From: Sabethes cyaneus
Lineage: Eukaryota; Arthropoda; Insecta; Diptera; Culicidae
Length of the DNA stretch: 64,000 bases
Assembly (NCBI RefSeq): GCF_943734655.1
Contig: NC_071355.1
Coordinates: 56,915,449 to 56,979,448 of the forward strand
Direction of reading: 5' to 3'
This document shows positions 42,180 through 53,802 of this stretch, piece by piece. The translations under genes were made by a program, and so were the position numbers. The number at the start of each line of letters is the position of its first letter. Positions within the stretch are counted from its first letter, which is position 1. The notes under the pieces are model-generated. The model did not search any database and had not been told where the DNA came from. It saw only the letters and a list, made by a program, of their open reading frames with translations.

Positions 42180-42720
42180 GTTCTACAAGATTTTTTAAAG
42201 ACTAGATAGCTTCTGGTACTTTTACACACGCTCGGTAGATGGTTCCACAGACAGATACTACGGTGACGAATGCCTTTCCTGACAACATCAGTTACATAAC
42301 TGGTTGGTAGAAAAATGGTTGTTCTATTCGATTGAGAGAATGAGTCAAATCCATTATTTTCTTCATGTCCATATTAACTTTATTTACGAGATTGTCACTT
42401 TCATCATTTTTTCCGGAAAGGTATAATTGGAAATCGTCAGCATACCTATATATGAAATTTACAGTGTATCAGTTACTCAGGAAGATCGCTAATAAAGATC
42501 GAGAACACAAGCGGTCTTAACATTCACTCTTGTGGGACTCCGCTTGTTACGCTAGACAAGTCTGATTCTATGTCATTGAACGCAACATATTGTGATCGGC
42601 CAGACAGATATGAATGAAAGAGATCAATCGCACATTTTTGGTGAAGTGAGGCATGGTTCATTGAGTCAAAACTTTGCTAAAATAAAGGAGTACCATGACT
42701 GTAGCAACCAAGTATTCGTT
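42180..42720 (-). mobile_element. LINE fragment of a third family (CR1/Jockey-like RT)
   Basis: Minus-strand text SYLSGRSQYVAFND, SVTSGVPQE and PLVFSIFISDLP (the SGVPQGSVLGPLLFxIFIND block), then YADDFQLYLSG (intact YADD catalytic box, near 42440), and SICLWNHLPS near the C-terminus. Stops interrupt it. The YADD wording and GVPQGS block differ from the FADD/RQGD families elsewhere in the window. Confidence 0.75.
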
Positions 42721-43004
42721 AAGCGATGACGCACTGACGTCCCCGCCATCAGCTTTAGAGGACGCCTTTTTGAGACCCAGCCATTTGATGTTGCTCTAGA
42801 ATTGGTTTGCAGGCGATTCTTGGCTAAGATGGGAACTGAAAAGTTCTTACTTGGATCTTTTTACTTCACGATTTACAATATTTCTCAACCAAAAGCTAAT
42901 TTATCATTTGCATCATTGCATTAAAGAGAAAAGCAAGATAGCAATAGAAAAAAGGGGTTTGTTTCCCTTACATTTATAGGTATTTCAGGATTTGCATTTA
43001 TCAT
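42721..43004. other. Gene-free stretch
   Basis: Nothing is recognised. Confidence 0.35.
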
Positions 43005-45101
43005 CATAATTAAGTGGCTTGCCGTTCTAACGAAAACAAAGACTGTTGAACAAGGATTTTCCAGTTAACTCGGTAGTGGTTTACCGCTCTTCAATTCCCC
43101 GGCCACCGAGTACTCTCCGTCAGATCTCGCTTCACTTGGTCTAACAATCTTGTTCGCTGCACCCCTGGTCGTCTTGTTCTTACCGGATCTGACGCGAACA
43201 CCATTTTTGCAGGGTAGTTGTCCGGCATTCTTGCAACATGCCCTACCCATCGTATCCGTCCAGCTTTAGCCACCTTTTTAATACCAGTTTCGCCATAGAG
43301 CTGTGCGAGTTCATGATACATCCTCTGACTCCATACTCCGTTCTCCTGTACGCCGCCGAAGATCGTTCTTAGCAGTCGTCGTTCGAAAACTCCGAGCACT
43401 CGCAGGTCCTCCTCAAGCATTGTCCATGTTTCAAATCCGTAGAGAACAACCGGTATAATGAGCGTCTTGTACAGGGTACACTTTGTACGTGAACTTAGTC
43501 TGCTCGACCGCAATTGCTTGTGAAGCCCATAATAAGTACGACTTTTCAAACTTCAACTACTACTTCAAACTCATCGCCGTCGATCAATATACTACTGCCC
43601 AAGCGGCGTCGTTCAGCCTCGGTTCCGCTGGCCAGCATATACTTTGTTTTAGACGTATTTACCTTGAACCCAATCTTTTCTGCTTCGCGCTTTAGTCTGG
43701 TGTATTGTTCAACCTCCGCCACAGATGTTCTGCCGATAATATCCATGTTATCGGCAAAGCAGACGAATTGACTAGATTTGTTGAATATCGTGCCCCGCGT
43801 GTTGATATGCGCACGGTTCATAACACCTTGTAGCGCTATGTTGAACAACAGGCATGAAAGGCCATCACCTTGACGTAGCCCTCTGTGTGATTCGAATGAA
43901 CTTGACAATCCACCCGAAATTCGAACACAGCACTGTGTACCATCCATCGTATATTTAATCAGTTTGATGAGCTTCCTGGGGAAGCTGTTCTCGTCCATGA
44001 TTTTCCATAGCTCTTTCCGGTCGATGATATCATATGCGGCTTTGAAGTCAACGAATAAATGATGCGTGGGAACTCTGTATTCTCTTTTGGAGGATTTGCC
44101 GCAGTATAAACATTTGACCCGTTGTAGACCGACCTTCGACGAAGCCGACTTGATAAGTTCCCAAAAAATCTGTTCGCAGTTGGTGATAGTCGGCGGAAAA
44201 TGATTTGAGACAGCGTTTTGTAGGCTCCATTGAGAACGGTGATCGCTCGATAGCTCTCACAGTTCAACTTGTCGCCCATTTTATAGATCGGGACAATAAC
44301 CCCATCTTTCCACTCCTCCGGTAGCCGTTCTGTATCCCAAATTCTAACAATTAGTCTGTGCAGACAAAAGGCCAGCTTTTCTGGTCCCATTTTAATAGGC
44401 TCCGCTCCGATGCCATTTTTCCCAGCTGACTTGTTGTTCTTTAGCTGCATGCTGGCCTGCTTAACCTCGCCTATTGTTGTGTCTGGCACCTCTTCCCCGT
44501 TTGTTGCACCGTCGAAATTGCTTTCCTTGTAGCCATGGTTCTCCGCCATTCAGGTGTAGTCGCAGTTCGTCGTCCCGACACATTTCAGCTCGTGGCACAA
44601 AGCCTTTGCGGGATCCGTTCAATTTCTGGTAGAATTTTCGCGGTTCCTGAAAACGATGCAGCCGCTCCAAATCTGCACATTCTTGCTTTTCCAAGTAGCG
44701 CTTTTTCTCCCGGAAGATTTGGTTTCGCTGCATCTTCTTTTGTTTGCGCCTTTCTACGTTCTGACGTGTGGCATTGCGCATTTTGGTCGCCCGTGCAGCG
44801 TTCTCCTCATCCATCACCCTCCGACATTCATCGTCAAACCAATCGTTCCGCTGATTCTGGGCCACATGCCCGATGGAGCTCTCCGCTACACTGCTAATGG
44901 TTGTTTTGATAGTGTTCCAATAGTCCTCGAGAGCGGACTCGTCCAGCCCGTCGTTTTCCGGCAGCGCAGCTTCGAGATAATGCGCGTAGTTTGCGGCGCG
45001 TAGTCTGGTAGTTCAGCCGCCCGAGATCTAACCGAGGCTGGCATCGGTATCGAATGTTGTTCACAACGAAGAGTTTTGAGCGCATCATAACCATCACTAG
45101 G

Positions 45102-45475
45102 CAGGGCGGTCCTGCACTTTGTGCACCAAGCCGTAACACCTCAGCCAATAAACTTCGTACATATTATGTATGGGGAATTTATAGAGTCGATTATTATCCA
45201 TAAGACTGCTGAATTAAGTATTGCTCTATCTTAAGTATTTACGGCGCACTCTTACTTCACATTGGGTGGTGCGCAGAGAGCGCTCTCGGTGCACCGCCCA
45301 GTGTGAACTGGGAGTGCGCCGTAAATACTTAAGATAGAGCAATATTAAGTTCAACAATCTTATGGATAATCATCGACTCTATAAATGCCCTATACATAGC
45401 ATTTTCGAATTTTGTTTGGCTTAGGTGTTACAGCTAAAAAAGCAAAATAGGTGCACTGAGTGCAGGACAGCCTTG
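45102..45475. mobile_element. hAT-type MITE 1 nested in LINE endonuclease
   Basis: 374 bp, ends CAGGGCGGTCCTGCAC and, reversed, CAAGGCTGTCCTGCAC, flanked by a perfect 8-bp duplication TCACTAGG (45094-45101, 45476-45483). Nearly the whole element is an imperfect palindrome folding around about 45275 (GCTCTATCTTAAGTATTTAC and its reverse). The 8-bp duplication and CA-starting ends point to hAT. Confidence 0.92.
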
Positions 45476-45728
45476 TCACTAGGAAGTGTTCCGAGTCAAC
45501 GTTAGCGCTTCGATAGGATCTGACATCGGTATCTGTCTGAGAAGCGCCGACCGTCGATCAAAACATGGTTGATCTTTGATTCTGTGTGATTTGGTGATCT
45601 CCAGGTATACTTGTATAGCATTCTGCACTGGAAAAAGGTACTACGTATGGCCATGTTCTTGGAGGCGGTAAAGTCGATAAGCCTTAGACTCATTTTATTG
45701 CTCCGCTGGTGTGCGCTGTAGCCTCCAA

Positions 45729-46090
45729 CAGGCTTGGCATACACTTTTCGCTTTGGTTTCTGCTTCTCAGCCAAGCAGAATTTGAAAAAGTGATGTATGG
45801 GGCATTTGTAGAGCTAGTAGTTATCTATAATATTGCTGAAGAAAGTGAAGTTTTAACTTTAGTATTTACGGCGCTGTAGCGCAGCAATGCCGTTGGTAGC
45901 AAAAACAGCCAAGAGGGTAGCAGCCTTATAGCGTCATAAATACAAAATACACAGTAATGCTTACTTCAGCAATATTGTAGATAATAACAAATTCTACAAA
46001 CGCTCCATCCATCACTTTTTCAAATTTTGCTTGGCTGAGATGCAGTAATCAAAAGAGCAAAATCGAAGCGAAAAGTGTATGCCAAGCCTG
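45729..46090. mobile_element. hAT-type MITE 2 nested in LINE endonuclease
   Basis: 362 bp, ends CAGGCTTGGCATACACTTTT on both sides (inverted), flanked by GCCTCCAA (45721-45728) and GTCTCCAA (46091-46098), an 8-bp duplication with one change. The inner halves are also inverted (AATTTGAAAAAGTGATG and its reverse). Same family as 55480-55871. Confidence 0.9.
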
Positions 46091-46795
46091 GTCTCCAATC
46101 ATCGGTTTGTATTCCTCCTCGTGGGCGACCTGAGCACTAAAATCCCTGATGACGATCTTGTCTTGCGCATAGAATTCATCTTTGTCGTCATCGGTACTTG
46201 TGAGATGAGGGCTGTGCACGTTGATGATGATTATATTGAAGAACCGGCCCTTGATTCTCAACCTGCACAATCGACGTTTGATTGGCCACCCGTTTTCGCA
46301 ACTCGCCCATCAATATGAAAGCATTACCCAGCTCGTGTGTGTTGTCGCAGCTCTGGTAGATGGTATGTTTATCTCTGAATGTACGTACCGTTGAGTTCTT
46401 CCATCACACCTCCTGCAGCGCTACGACGTCGGACTGGCAGCTCTTCAATACGTCGGGGAGCACTCGAGTGCTACCTTGGAAGTTGAGAGATCGGCAGCTT
46501 CACATCCCGAGTTTCCAATCCATAGTCCCTCTTCCTCGCGTGGGGCTATTCCGATGTTCCAGTCCGAATTTGATTGTTCTTCGTTCCGTGTTATAGTATT
46601 TTTCGTGGTGGCGGCTTGCAAAGCCTGCTAGGTACATCAAACCCCTGTTTCGCCAGAGGGCCAACGAGCCCTCCTTACCTGTCGGCATACGACCTCGTCT
46701 TCCACCGGGGTTGATTACCCGGTCTTCACCAAGGTTGCTGGCTGGTACCACGAGGTGGTAGGGATAGAAGTTGCTGAATAAGTGGTGCTGTGGAA

Positions 46796-47297
46796 GCCCC
46801 CCCTCCTAAAAAGGTAAGGGGTCCTTATTCATCATAGAAAAAATTCTTGCCTTCAAAAACACCCACATACCAAATATGGGTCAATTTGATTGATTCGTTC
46901 TCGAGTTATGAAGAAATTTGTATTTCATTTCTATGGAAGCCCCCCCCCCCCCCCTCTTAAAGGGGAGAGGAGTCATAATTCCCCTGCTAAAGAGGGGAGG
47001 GGTCTCAACTTACCCTAGAAAAAATTCTTGTCACCAAAAACACCCACATGCCATTTGTTCCATTTGCTTGATTAGTTCTCGAGTTATGCAGAAATTTGTG
47101 TTTCATATGTATGGGAGCTCCCCTCTTATTGGCGGGAGGGGTCTCTAACCATCATAAGAACCTTCCCTGGCCCAAAAAACCACTACATGCAAATTTTCAC
47201 GCCGATTGGTTCAGTAGTTTTCGATTCTATAAGGAACATCCCGACAGACAGAGAGACAGGCAGACAGACAGACAAAAATCCATTTTTATATATAAGA
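46796..47297 (+). mobile_element. 3' part of a CTAGCTGACCCG element
   Basis: Holds two to three 143-bp-type units with a C15-17 run near 46938, then the GATTGGTTCAGTAGTTTTCG block, ACAG repeats (47243-47275) and TTTTTATATATAAGAC. It directly follows the 5' end of the LINE. Confidence 0.7.
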
Positions 47298-48550
47298 CTG
47301 GCTGACCCGACAAACTTCGTATTGCCACAAATTAACCTGTGTTGTACATAAATCATGAATCTCGGATGATCTTTGTCACAATCTCGAGTTTTGCAAGTTT
47401 CTGAGGAGTTCAACCTTAGATGAATCATTTTGGCAGTTACGTAACTATGAAAGCATCCCAGGTAACCAATAAGCATCACCAACGCTTTTCATATATAGGC
47501 CAATAAGCATTTAAGTCGCCTTAAATGCTACTTAAATGCTATTTTGGCAAAATATACTGATACTTTACTGATAACCTTCTTATAGTGCTGATAATGCTAA
47601 TTTACAGCTAATTACCGACACGAAGAATTTGAATACCATTTTGGATGCCAATTTACAACACCTATGCAGTCAAAAAGCTAACATAACGTGCAGTATAAAA
47701 TGCCAGATGCGCTGATTTGCTGCTTACGTTAAGGCTTATTAGTTACCTGGAATGGGTAGTTTAATATACAAATTTGCAATTTTTCCTCACAGTAAAGTAG
47801 AAAACAACTCCCCTGTCCCCTCATTGCATAGCCAGAAAGCGGATAGTAATATTCGCCATGATTGTACAACATTACGCCGAAAATCATTTTGCGAAAAACC
47901 TTAAGTGGAATGTACCATTTCACGGAAAACTTTTTTGTGGAAAGTATCATTTCGCGAACCTCTCCCTACTCGCTGTCGCTCGTTCCAGGAAACCCAGGTA
48001 GACCTAGGAAAACAAATAAACCTAGACAGTAGTGATTTTTGCGGGGAGTTGCCTCCCCCCAGTGGGCGGCGCTTCCGATGACGAGTCGCCGGCAACACTC
48101 GCGGCCGTCTCGTCCTGAATGATCTAGTGTTACTATAGATAGTTTTTGTTGTCTTGTTAATGACTAATGTTTTATGGAAGAGTCTCAAATTTCTCGAGTT
48201 CGATTAGTTTTTGACTTTCGCAAAAATTTGTTTTATTTGTATGAGAGTCCATTGCCCCCTAAAGTGGGGAGGGGTCTCAATTCACCATAAAAAAATTCTT
48301 GTCTCCAAAAACATCCACATGTAAAATTTTGTTCCGTTTGCTTGATTAATTCTCGAGTTATGCAGAAATTTGTGTTTCATTTGTATGGGAGCCCCCCCTC
48401 TTAGTGGGAGGAGGAGTCTCTAACCATCATAAGAACCTTCTGGCCCTAAAAACCCCTATATGCAAATTTTCACGCCGATCGGCTCAGTAGTTTTCGATTC
48501 TATAAGGAACATTCGGGCAGACAGACAGAAATCCATTTTTATAGGTATAG
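47298..48550 (+). mobile_element. CTAGCTGACCCG element, with nested MITE
   Basis: Starts GGCTGACCCGACAAACTTCG and ends in ACAG repeats plus TTTTTATAGGTATAG. It lies head-to-tail against the previous copy and is followed by a further 3' end at 48551-48726. The MITE at 47458-47750 interrupts it. Confidence 0.75.
47458..47750. mobile_element. MITE with CCAGGTAAC ends
   Basis: 293 bp, inverted ends CCAGGTAACCAATAAGC and CCAGGTAACTAATAAGC. The interior has repeated TTAAATGCTA words. Comparison with the uninterrupted sequence at 53950 shows the insertion point; the target duplication is unclear. Confidence 0.75.
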
Positions 48551-48726
48551 ATTTGTATAGGAGCCCCCCTCTTAGTGGGGGAGGGATCTCTAACCATCAT
48601 AACAACCTTCCCTGGCACCAAAAACCCCTACATGCAAATTTTCACGCCGATCGGTTCAGTAGTTTTCGATTCTAAAAGGAACATAGGGACAGACAGACAG
48701 ACAGAAATCCTTTTTTATAGGTATAG
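48551..48726 (+). repeat. Extra 3' end of CTAGCTGACCCG element
   Basis: Repeats 48370-48550 (GATCGGTTCAGTAGTTTTCG, ACAG repeats, TTTTTTATAGGTATAG), forming a tandem pair of 3' ends. Confidence 0.7.
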
Positions 48727-49830
48727 ATTGGTAAACTATTTTTTCATGAAAAGCTCACGATTGCTGTACCATTTATGAATCGAATTTTATGCAAACCATA
48801 GTACACGCGTTCTGAATTAGAAGAGCTTTTAGAGTTCGAAATCTTTTATACTGACGCTGAGCTAAATCTAAATTTTGTAATGACACTTGCGGTAAGGCGT
48901 AGTCCTACTATCATCTGAAAACAGCAGCTTTTGAGGGAAACGTTTTCCACTGTCTACAGATTTCTCACAATGATTTTTACAATGTAATGTCACAGCTCAC
49001 CGGATTGGGAACATTCCGACGTAGACGACGATGTATAGATAATGGGCACGTGATATTGTTCTATTACCAATCATGAAAAATTCGAAATGAGAAAGCCGAA
49101 AGGGTTTTTTACAGTCGATTGAGTGTTCCCAGGGGTACAGTTTTAGCTTGGCGGTAATAAAATACCTCCGAAATCGAGTATAAGCAAAACAATTCTGAGG
49201 GCAGGTGCAGCACAATATCTGTTCTATTCTAAGATTTATTACAGTTTGAAAATTAGCATCAAGTCAAAATTAGAACATAATGCTGGCAAACCCAACTCAA
49301 CATTTTTACTTCCTCGTTCTACTTAAAATTGTAATATTTAAGCATTGACTATGATTGTTGCTGTCAAATGTTGTTTAGTTATGATTTGTTCTGTTGTATG
49401 CTGCTCTCAATCGTACACTCACAAATTCATTCGAAATTCTGTTTCAGTGGTGTTTCAGGAATCTGCAAAAAATGGCCACCTTTGTGTAATAGTTCTAAAT
49501 TTTGGAACTAAACTGTTAGAAAAAATATTGCTTGAAAGCCATGTTGTGGTTACCGATTTGTTGAATTCAATTCATTTTGAAGCTGAGTCAACAAGCAAAT
49601 AAAATAACAAATGAACGTGTTGATTATTAACATTCATGTCTAACTGATTCGGTCGGAATGGTTTAAACCCAGATGTTTTCTGTATTTCAGTAGTACTACT
49701 GGCCACAATACCCGCCAGTCCCAATCCCTGGACAGAAAAAATAAAACAAGAACCAACTCTTCCGTATCTGCCTACCTCGCAAACGATATTTTAATGCTGG
49801 TAACGAACTCCGAATTGCACCCGGTGTATA
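48727..49830. other. Gene-free stretch
   Basis: No gene is recognised. A truncated GCGTAGTCCTAC word lies near 48897. Confidence 0.35.
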
Positions 49831-50922
49831 TATACTTAATTTAAATTTTAAACAAAATGTAGTCCAACAACACCTCACCGGGCTGTGTGACAAAATGCAC
49901 AACATCTTCGCGCCAAGTCAGTGTGCCAAAATAAAAGTCAACGTCGACGTCGATGTGTGGTACAAAAGTAGCCGCCATCGCATCGAAAAATGTCCAATTT
50001 ATATATATGTGCGATGATAAAAATAGCAACTTTGCCTTACCCAAATAATCCACGGTACGGTAGTGTGTATAGCAGCAGCCGCAACAACAGCAACAACAAC
50101 AACAACGACGGGAAAATGTTGTCGAGAAAATAGACTTTTCACTTTTGCTTGACGGTGCGCGATGATCTATTTCGTACTCTTTCGTTCATCCCACTTCTGG
50201 TAGAACATACTACTGCACTACTGACTGGCTGGGTGGGAGTACACTCGCCTCAGTCAGTCTACCAGCAGCAGCACCGGTCAACTGCGTCTAGTGTAAATCT
50301 GTGTTTCCAAATTGTGTGACATTTTCCATCCTATAGCCAGAATCGTTTCCTGAATTTTGGAATTTCACTTTCACCGATCACCGGCGATCGCGTCATCCCG
50401 TGTCATCTAGCGTTGGTAGAGCAGCATGTGACTGTCTGTCGGCACGCCGCTTCTCCCCGAACGGTCATCGTCATCGATCGATTTTTAATGGTGTGTAGTT
50501 TTTATTGAAGAAAAATTATATTTAGACGAGTGCTGCGGGATAATGCTATTGCCGTGACGACGGAGCGATAATTGTGTGCTTATTGCTTACCCTGAGCAGG
50601 GAGCTGTTGCGCCAGGAAGTCGATGAGGTGGTGCCCGATGCTAGAAGTGAAAAATTCTGATTGCGATAAACGATCAAGTGGTAGTGGTTATCTATATTAC
50701 TTTGTTGAAGAGAATATTCCAGATCCGTGCATGTATTTAGTGAGATCCAGTTCAGCCTGCAAGTAAACAGTCAACCTTTTCTGAAAATTTTGGCAGGATA
50801 TAAAAACGATTGTTTTGTGTTGGATTAAGTGGAAACGTTAAATGTGAATGTTAACGAACACCTGTTGGAAAGTCTAATGGAAAAATTGCAAGAATCTATC
50901 AACGTGTGTTCACTCCAAACAG
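49831..50922 (+). promoter_or_regulatory. Candidate promoter and untranslated first exon
   Basis: A non-repetitive, GC-richer stretch with CAGCAACAACAAC runs (50071-50108), initiator-like TCAGTCAGTC at about 50252 and several short upstream-type ORFs. It ends in a good splice donor ACAG/GTTAGT at 50922/50923. Such a layout fits a long 5' leader exon on the + strand. The downstream coding exons are unknown; Parg at 63.2 kb needs an upstream non-coding exon and is one possible partner, but this is a guess. Confidence 0.3.
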
Positions 50923-51218
50923 GTTAGTTCAGTCTGGATTTTGCAAATCAGATTAAATCGTTATGTTTTATTCAGGTTGTATTTTAGGTACGATGAAACA
51001 AGAATGAAATTTTAATACTTTTTATAAGCGCTGAATCTCAATCCCTACTAGAATTTATTACGAGAATTTCGATTAGAATATGGTCGATTGGGTTCAATGT
51101 TAGTGGGTCGGGTGATCTCCAGGTGGTTTTATAAATTTTTGCGGGAAAAGAATGTGTTTCTGATCCCCAGGCCTTGGAAAGCTGCAAAGTTGATGCATCG
51201 CTGGGCGTTATCACTATA

Positions 51219-51485
51219 CACTGAAGTCGCTTTTTACGCGTTTTTACGCGGTTTGTTTTTTACGCGAATTCCGGAATTTACGCGGTTTTTTACGCGAATT
51301 TCGAAATTTACGAAGTTTTTTTACGCGATTTTCGGAATTTACGCGGATGTGCTCAAAACGTCTATTTTTTTGCGTTGTGTTGAAATCCACAGTTTTTTAC
51401 GCGAATTTCGGAATTTACGCGTTTTTTTACGCGGTTTTGATTTACTCGGGACGCAGGATACTTCGTGTAAAAAGCGACTTGAGTG
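51219..51485. mobile_element. TA-flanked MITE with ACGCG repeats
   Basis: 267 bp, inverted ends CACTGAAGTCGCTTTTTAC and CACTCAAGTCGCTTTTTAC, flanked by TA (51217-51218, 51486-51487). The interior repeats TTTTTTACGCG and AATTTCGGAATTTACGC. A partial relative (CGCGTAAAAAGCTGCTTGAG) lies near 61035-61055. Confidence 0.85.
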
Positions 51486-52166
51486 TACATTGCTTCCCTG
51501 TCGATCTGAGCGTTCATGTCCCCAGTGACGATGATATCCCGTGGCGAACACCTATCGCCTCCAGCTGGACATAGAACGTTTTTTTCTCGTCGTCGGCTCT
51601 ACCTTCGTGTGGTCAGTGCACATTTATGATGGTGTAGTTGAAGAAACGATCAATTATACTCAACACACACACATCCTCTCGCGATCCTGCATTCTGTCCA
51701 TCACTACGAAGCCCGTTCCCAGCTCGTTGGTTGCTCCACCGTTCTGGTAAAATTGAACCCCGCCAAGGATCCTCCACCCCTTCCCACCTTTGCGATAGAT
51801 CTCCTCTAGTGCCACAATGCCGACATTTTGCGGTTCTAAGTCTAACTGAACGATGCAATACCCTGTCGCCATCCAGGATTGATTACAGTTCCAGGTATAA
51901 AGCATCCATTCCAAATCCTTGTTTCGTCGCCCTTGTCCATACTAAATGTTCCGAGTCGAATTTTCTTGATTTTTCGTAATATTTAAGATATAAAAAGCTT
52001 GCCGTACTAGGACTATGCTACCGAGTCTCATGATGGGGTTGCCATCGTATAGTGCCGAGGCAAGACAGTGCCTCCTTGCCTGTCGGTATACGACCTTAGT
52101 TTCCACCAGGGTTCGTTACCACACCTCTCCTAAGGTTGCTCGTATTCTGGCTGGTAAGGTAATCAA

Positions 52167-52271
52167 CCTATTTTGGATCCAATCTGTAGCCGTGCATAAT
52201 TTGGACACTTACAGCAAAATCAAACGAAAGTGTCCAAATTATGTACAGCTGCAGATGAAGTCCAAAACAGG
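52167..52271. mobile_element. 105-bp palindromic MITE
   Basis: Arms CCTATTTTGGATCC...ATAATTTGGACACTT and their reverse fold around about 52219. It interrupts LINE 5' sequence. No target duplication could be read. Confidence 0.65.
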
Positions 52272-52479
52272 TTGGTTGCCCTACCACGAGGTGGTGGAGA
52301 TAGAAGCTGCGGGATAAGAGGCTAAGGACCACTATGGGGTCTGTGTTGCACATTCTTCAGTCGTTTACCAACCGTTTCTTATTCACCAGTCATTTTGACT
52401 GGTTCTGATATAAATAGGTATATTTAAAATGCTGGTATATCATCTAGTGTTAGGAGCTCCGCAATATCATCTCTTCACC

Positions 52480-53790
52480 AATAGCGATTGAAAATTTGAT
52501 ACTGTAGATAGCAAATAGGAGGTGATAACATACGCGTCACCCGGAGTTTGATGTCCTGAAAGTAAAGCGGGTTAGAAGTCCTGTTAACTCGAAAACTTTC
52601 ATTAATTCGGAACGCTCACCTGAACCTAAATTTTTACATGACTGCCTGTAGTAAGTCCTACGCCAAATTTTCATGCACGGTCCAACGATACCATCTCGCA
52701 CAACATGTGGATGTACGTCCACTTTCATGCTTTTAATGATTTACCTTTAAGAACTACCCATCAATATCCTCTTTTAAACCAGAACGGTTTGAAAGCCGAT
52801 ACTGAAGATAGTAAATAAGAGATGATAACATACGCGTCACCCGGAGTTTGATGTCCTGAAAGTAAAACGAGTTGGAAGTCCTGTCCATTAGAAAATTTTC
52901 ATTATTTCGGAACGCTCACCTGAACCTAAATTTTTACATGACACCCTGTAGTAAGACCTACGCCAAAATATTCATGCACGGTCCTACGATACCATCTCGC
53001 ACAACATGTGGATGTACGTCCACTTTCATGCTTTTAATGATTTACCTTTAAGAACTACCCTTCATTATCCTCTTCTAAACCAGAACGGTTTGAAAGCCGA
53101 TACTGAAGATAGTAAATTAGGAGATGATAACATACGCGTCACCCGGAGTTTGATGTCCTGAAAGTAAAACGAGTTGGAAGTCCTGTCCATTAGAAAATTT
53201 TCATTATTTCGGAACGCTCACCTGAACCTAAATTTTTACATGACTACCTGTAGTAAGACCTACGCCAAATTTTCATGCACGGTTCTATGATACCATCTCG
53301 CACAACATGTGGATGTACGTCCACTTTCATGCTTTTAATGATTTACTTTTAAGAACTACTCCTCATTATCGTCTTTTAAACCAACAGCGATTTAAAATCG
53401 GATAGTGAAGATAGTAAATAGCAGATGATAACATACGCGACACCCGGAGTTAGATGTCCTGAAAGTAAAACGAGTTGAAAGTCCTGTCCATTAGAAAATT
53501 TTCATTATTTCGGAACGATCACCTGAACCTAAATTTTTATGACACCCTGTAGTAAGACCTACGTCAAAATATCCATGCGCGGTCCTACGATACCATCTCG
53601 CACAACTAGTAGATGCATGCTTTCATACTTTTATTAATTTACCTTTAAGAGCTCCTCATTATCGTTTTTTAAACCAACAGCGATTTAAAATCGGATAGTG
53701 AAGATAGCAAATAAGAGATGATATTATACGCGTCACTCGGAGTCTGATGTCCTGAAAGTAAAGCAAGCTGAAAGTTGAAAGTTCAGCAAT
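52480..53790 (+). repeat. Tandem array of ~301-bp units (about 4.3 copies)
   Basis: The word CCGGAGTTTGATGTCCTG starts at 52541, 52842, 53143 and 53444 (exactly 301 bp apart) and in changed form at 53737. Units are collinear with the solo modules at 28098-28367 and 35336-35606 and carry the same blocks in the same order. Middle units are closer to each other than to the solo copies, which suggests local amplification. Non-coding. Confidence 0.92.
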
Positions 53791-53802
53791 TTATAGATTA
53801 CT

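Larger units (their letters stand above)
43005..46782 (-). mobile_element. Near full-length LINE (RTE-like) with two nested MITEs
   Basis: The minus strand runs from a 5' end near 46782 (same start as the copies at 14273 and 52320) through EN text NVHSPHLTSTDDDKDEFYA (46230-46180), EEEYKPMIGD, then after a MITE SLRLIDFTASKN and KYTWRSPN..SKINHVLIDGRRFSD (45690-45560), and after a second MITE SKLFVVNNIRYRCQPRLD (45080-45030). The linker is 44865-44461. RT is 44549-43546 (EEWKDGVIVPIYKMGDKLNC, RRGLRQ-like HRGLRQGDGLSCLLFNIALQG, FADNMDI in the catalytic box). The C-terminal tail is 43549-43010 (LYGFETWTMLEEDLRVLGVF, GHVARMPDNYPAKMVF). Removing the two MITEs and their duplications leaves about 3.0 kb. 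Frameshifts and FADN in place of FADD indicate an inactive copy. Confidence 0.9.
51060..52320 (-). mobile_element. LINE 5' fragment (endonuclease only) with two nested MITEs
   Basis: Starts near 52320 at the same 5' boundary as the copies at 14273 and 46782. Minus-strand EN text: EGVQFYQ-like GGVQFYQNGGATNELGTGFV (51760-51700), RDIIVTGDMNAQID (51540-51500), then after a MITE SDNAQRCINFAAFQGLGIRN (51215-51150). It is truncated at 51060, so RT is missing. The inserts at 51219-51485 and 52167-52271 break it. Confidence 0.8.

Noticed and set aside
52480..53790. CRISPR-like array
   Set aside because: Units are about 301 bp with no short repeat/unique spacer pattern, and the window is eukaryotic.
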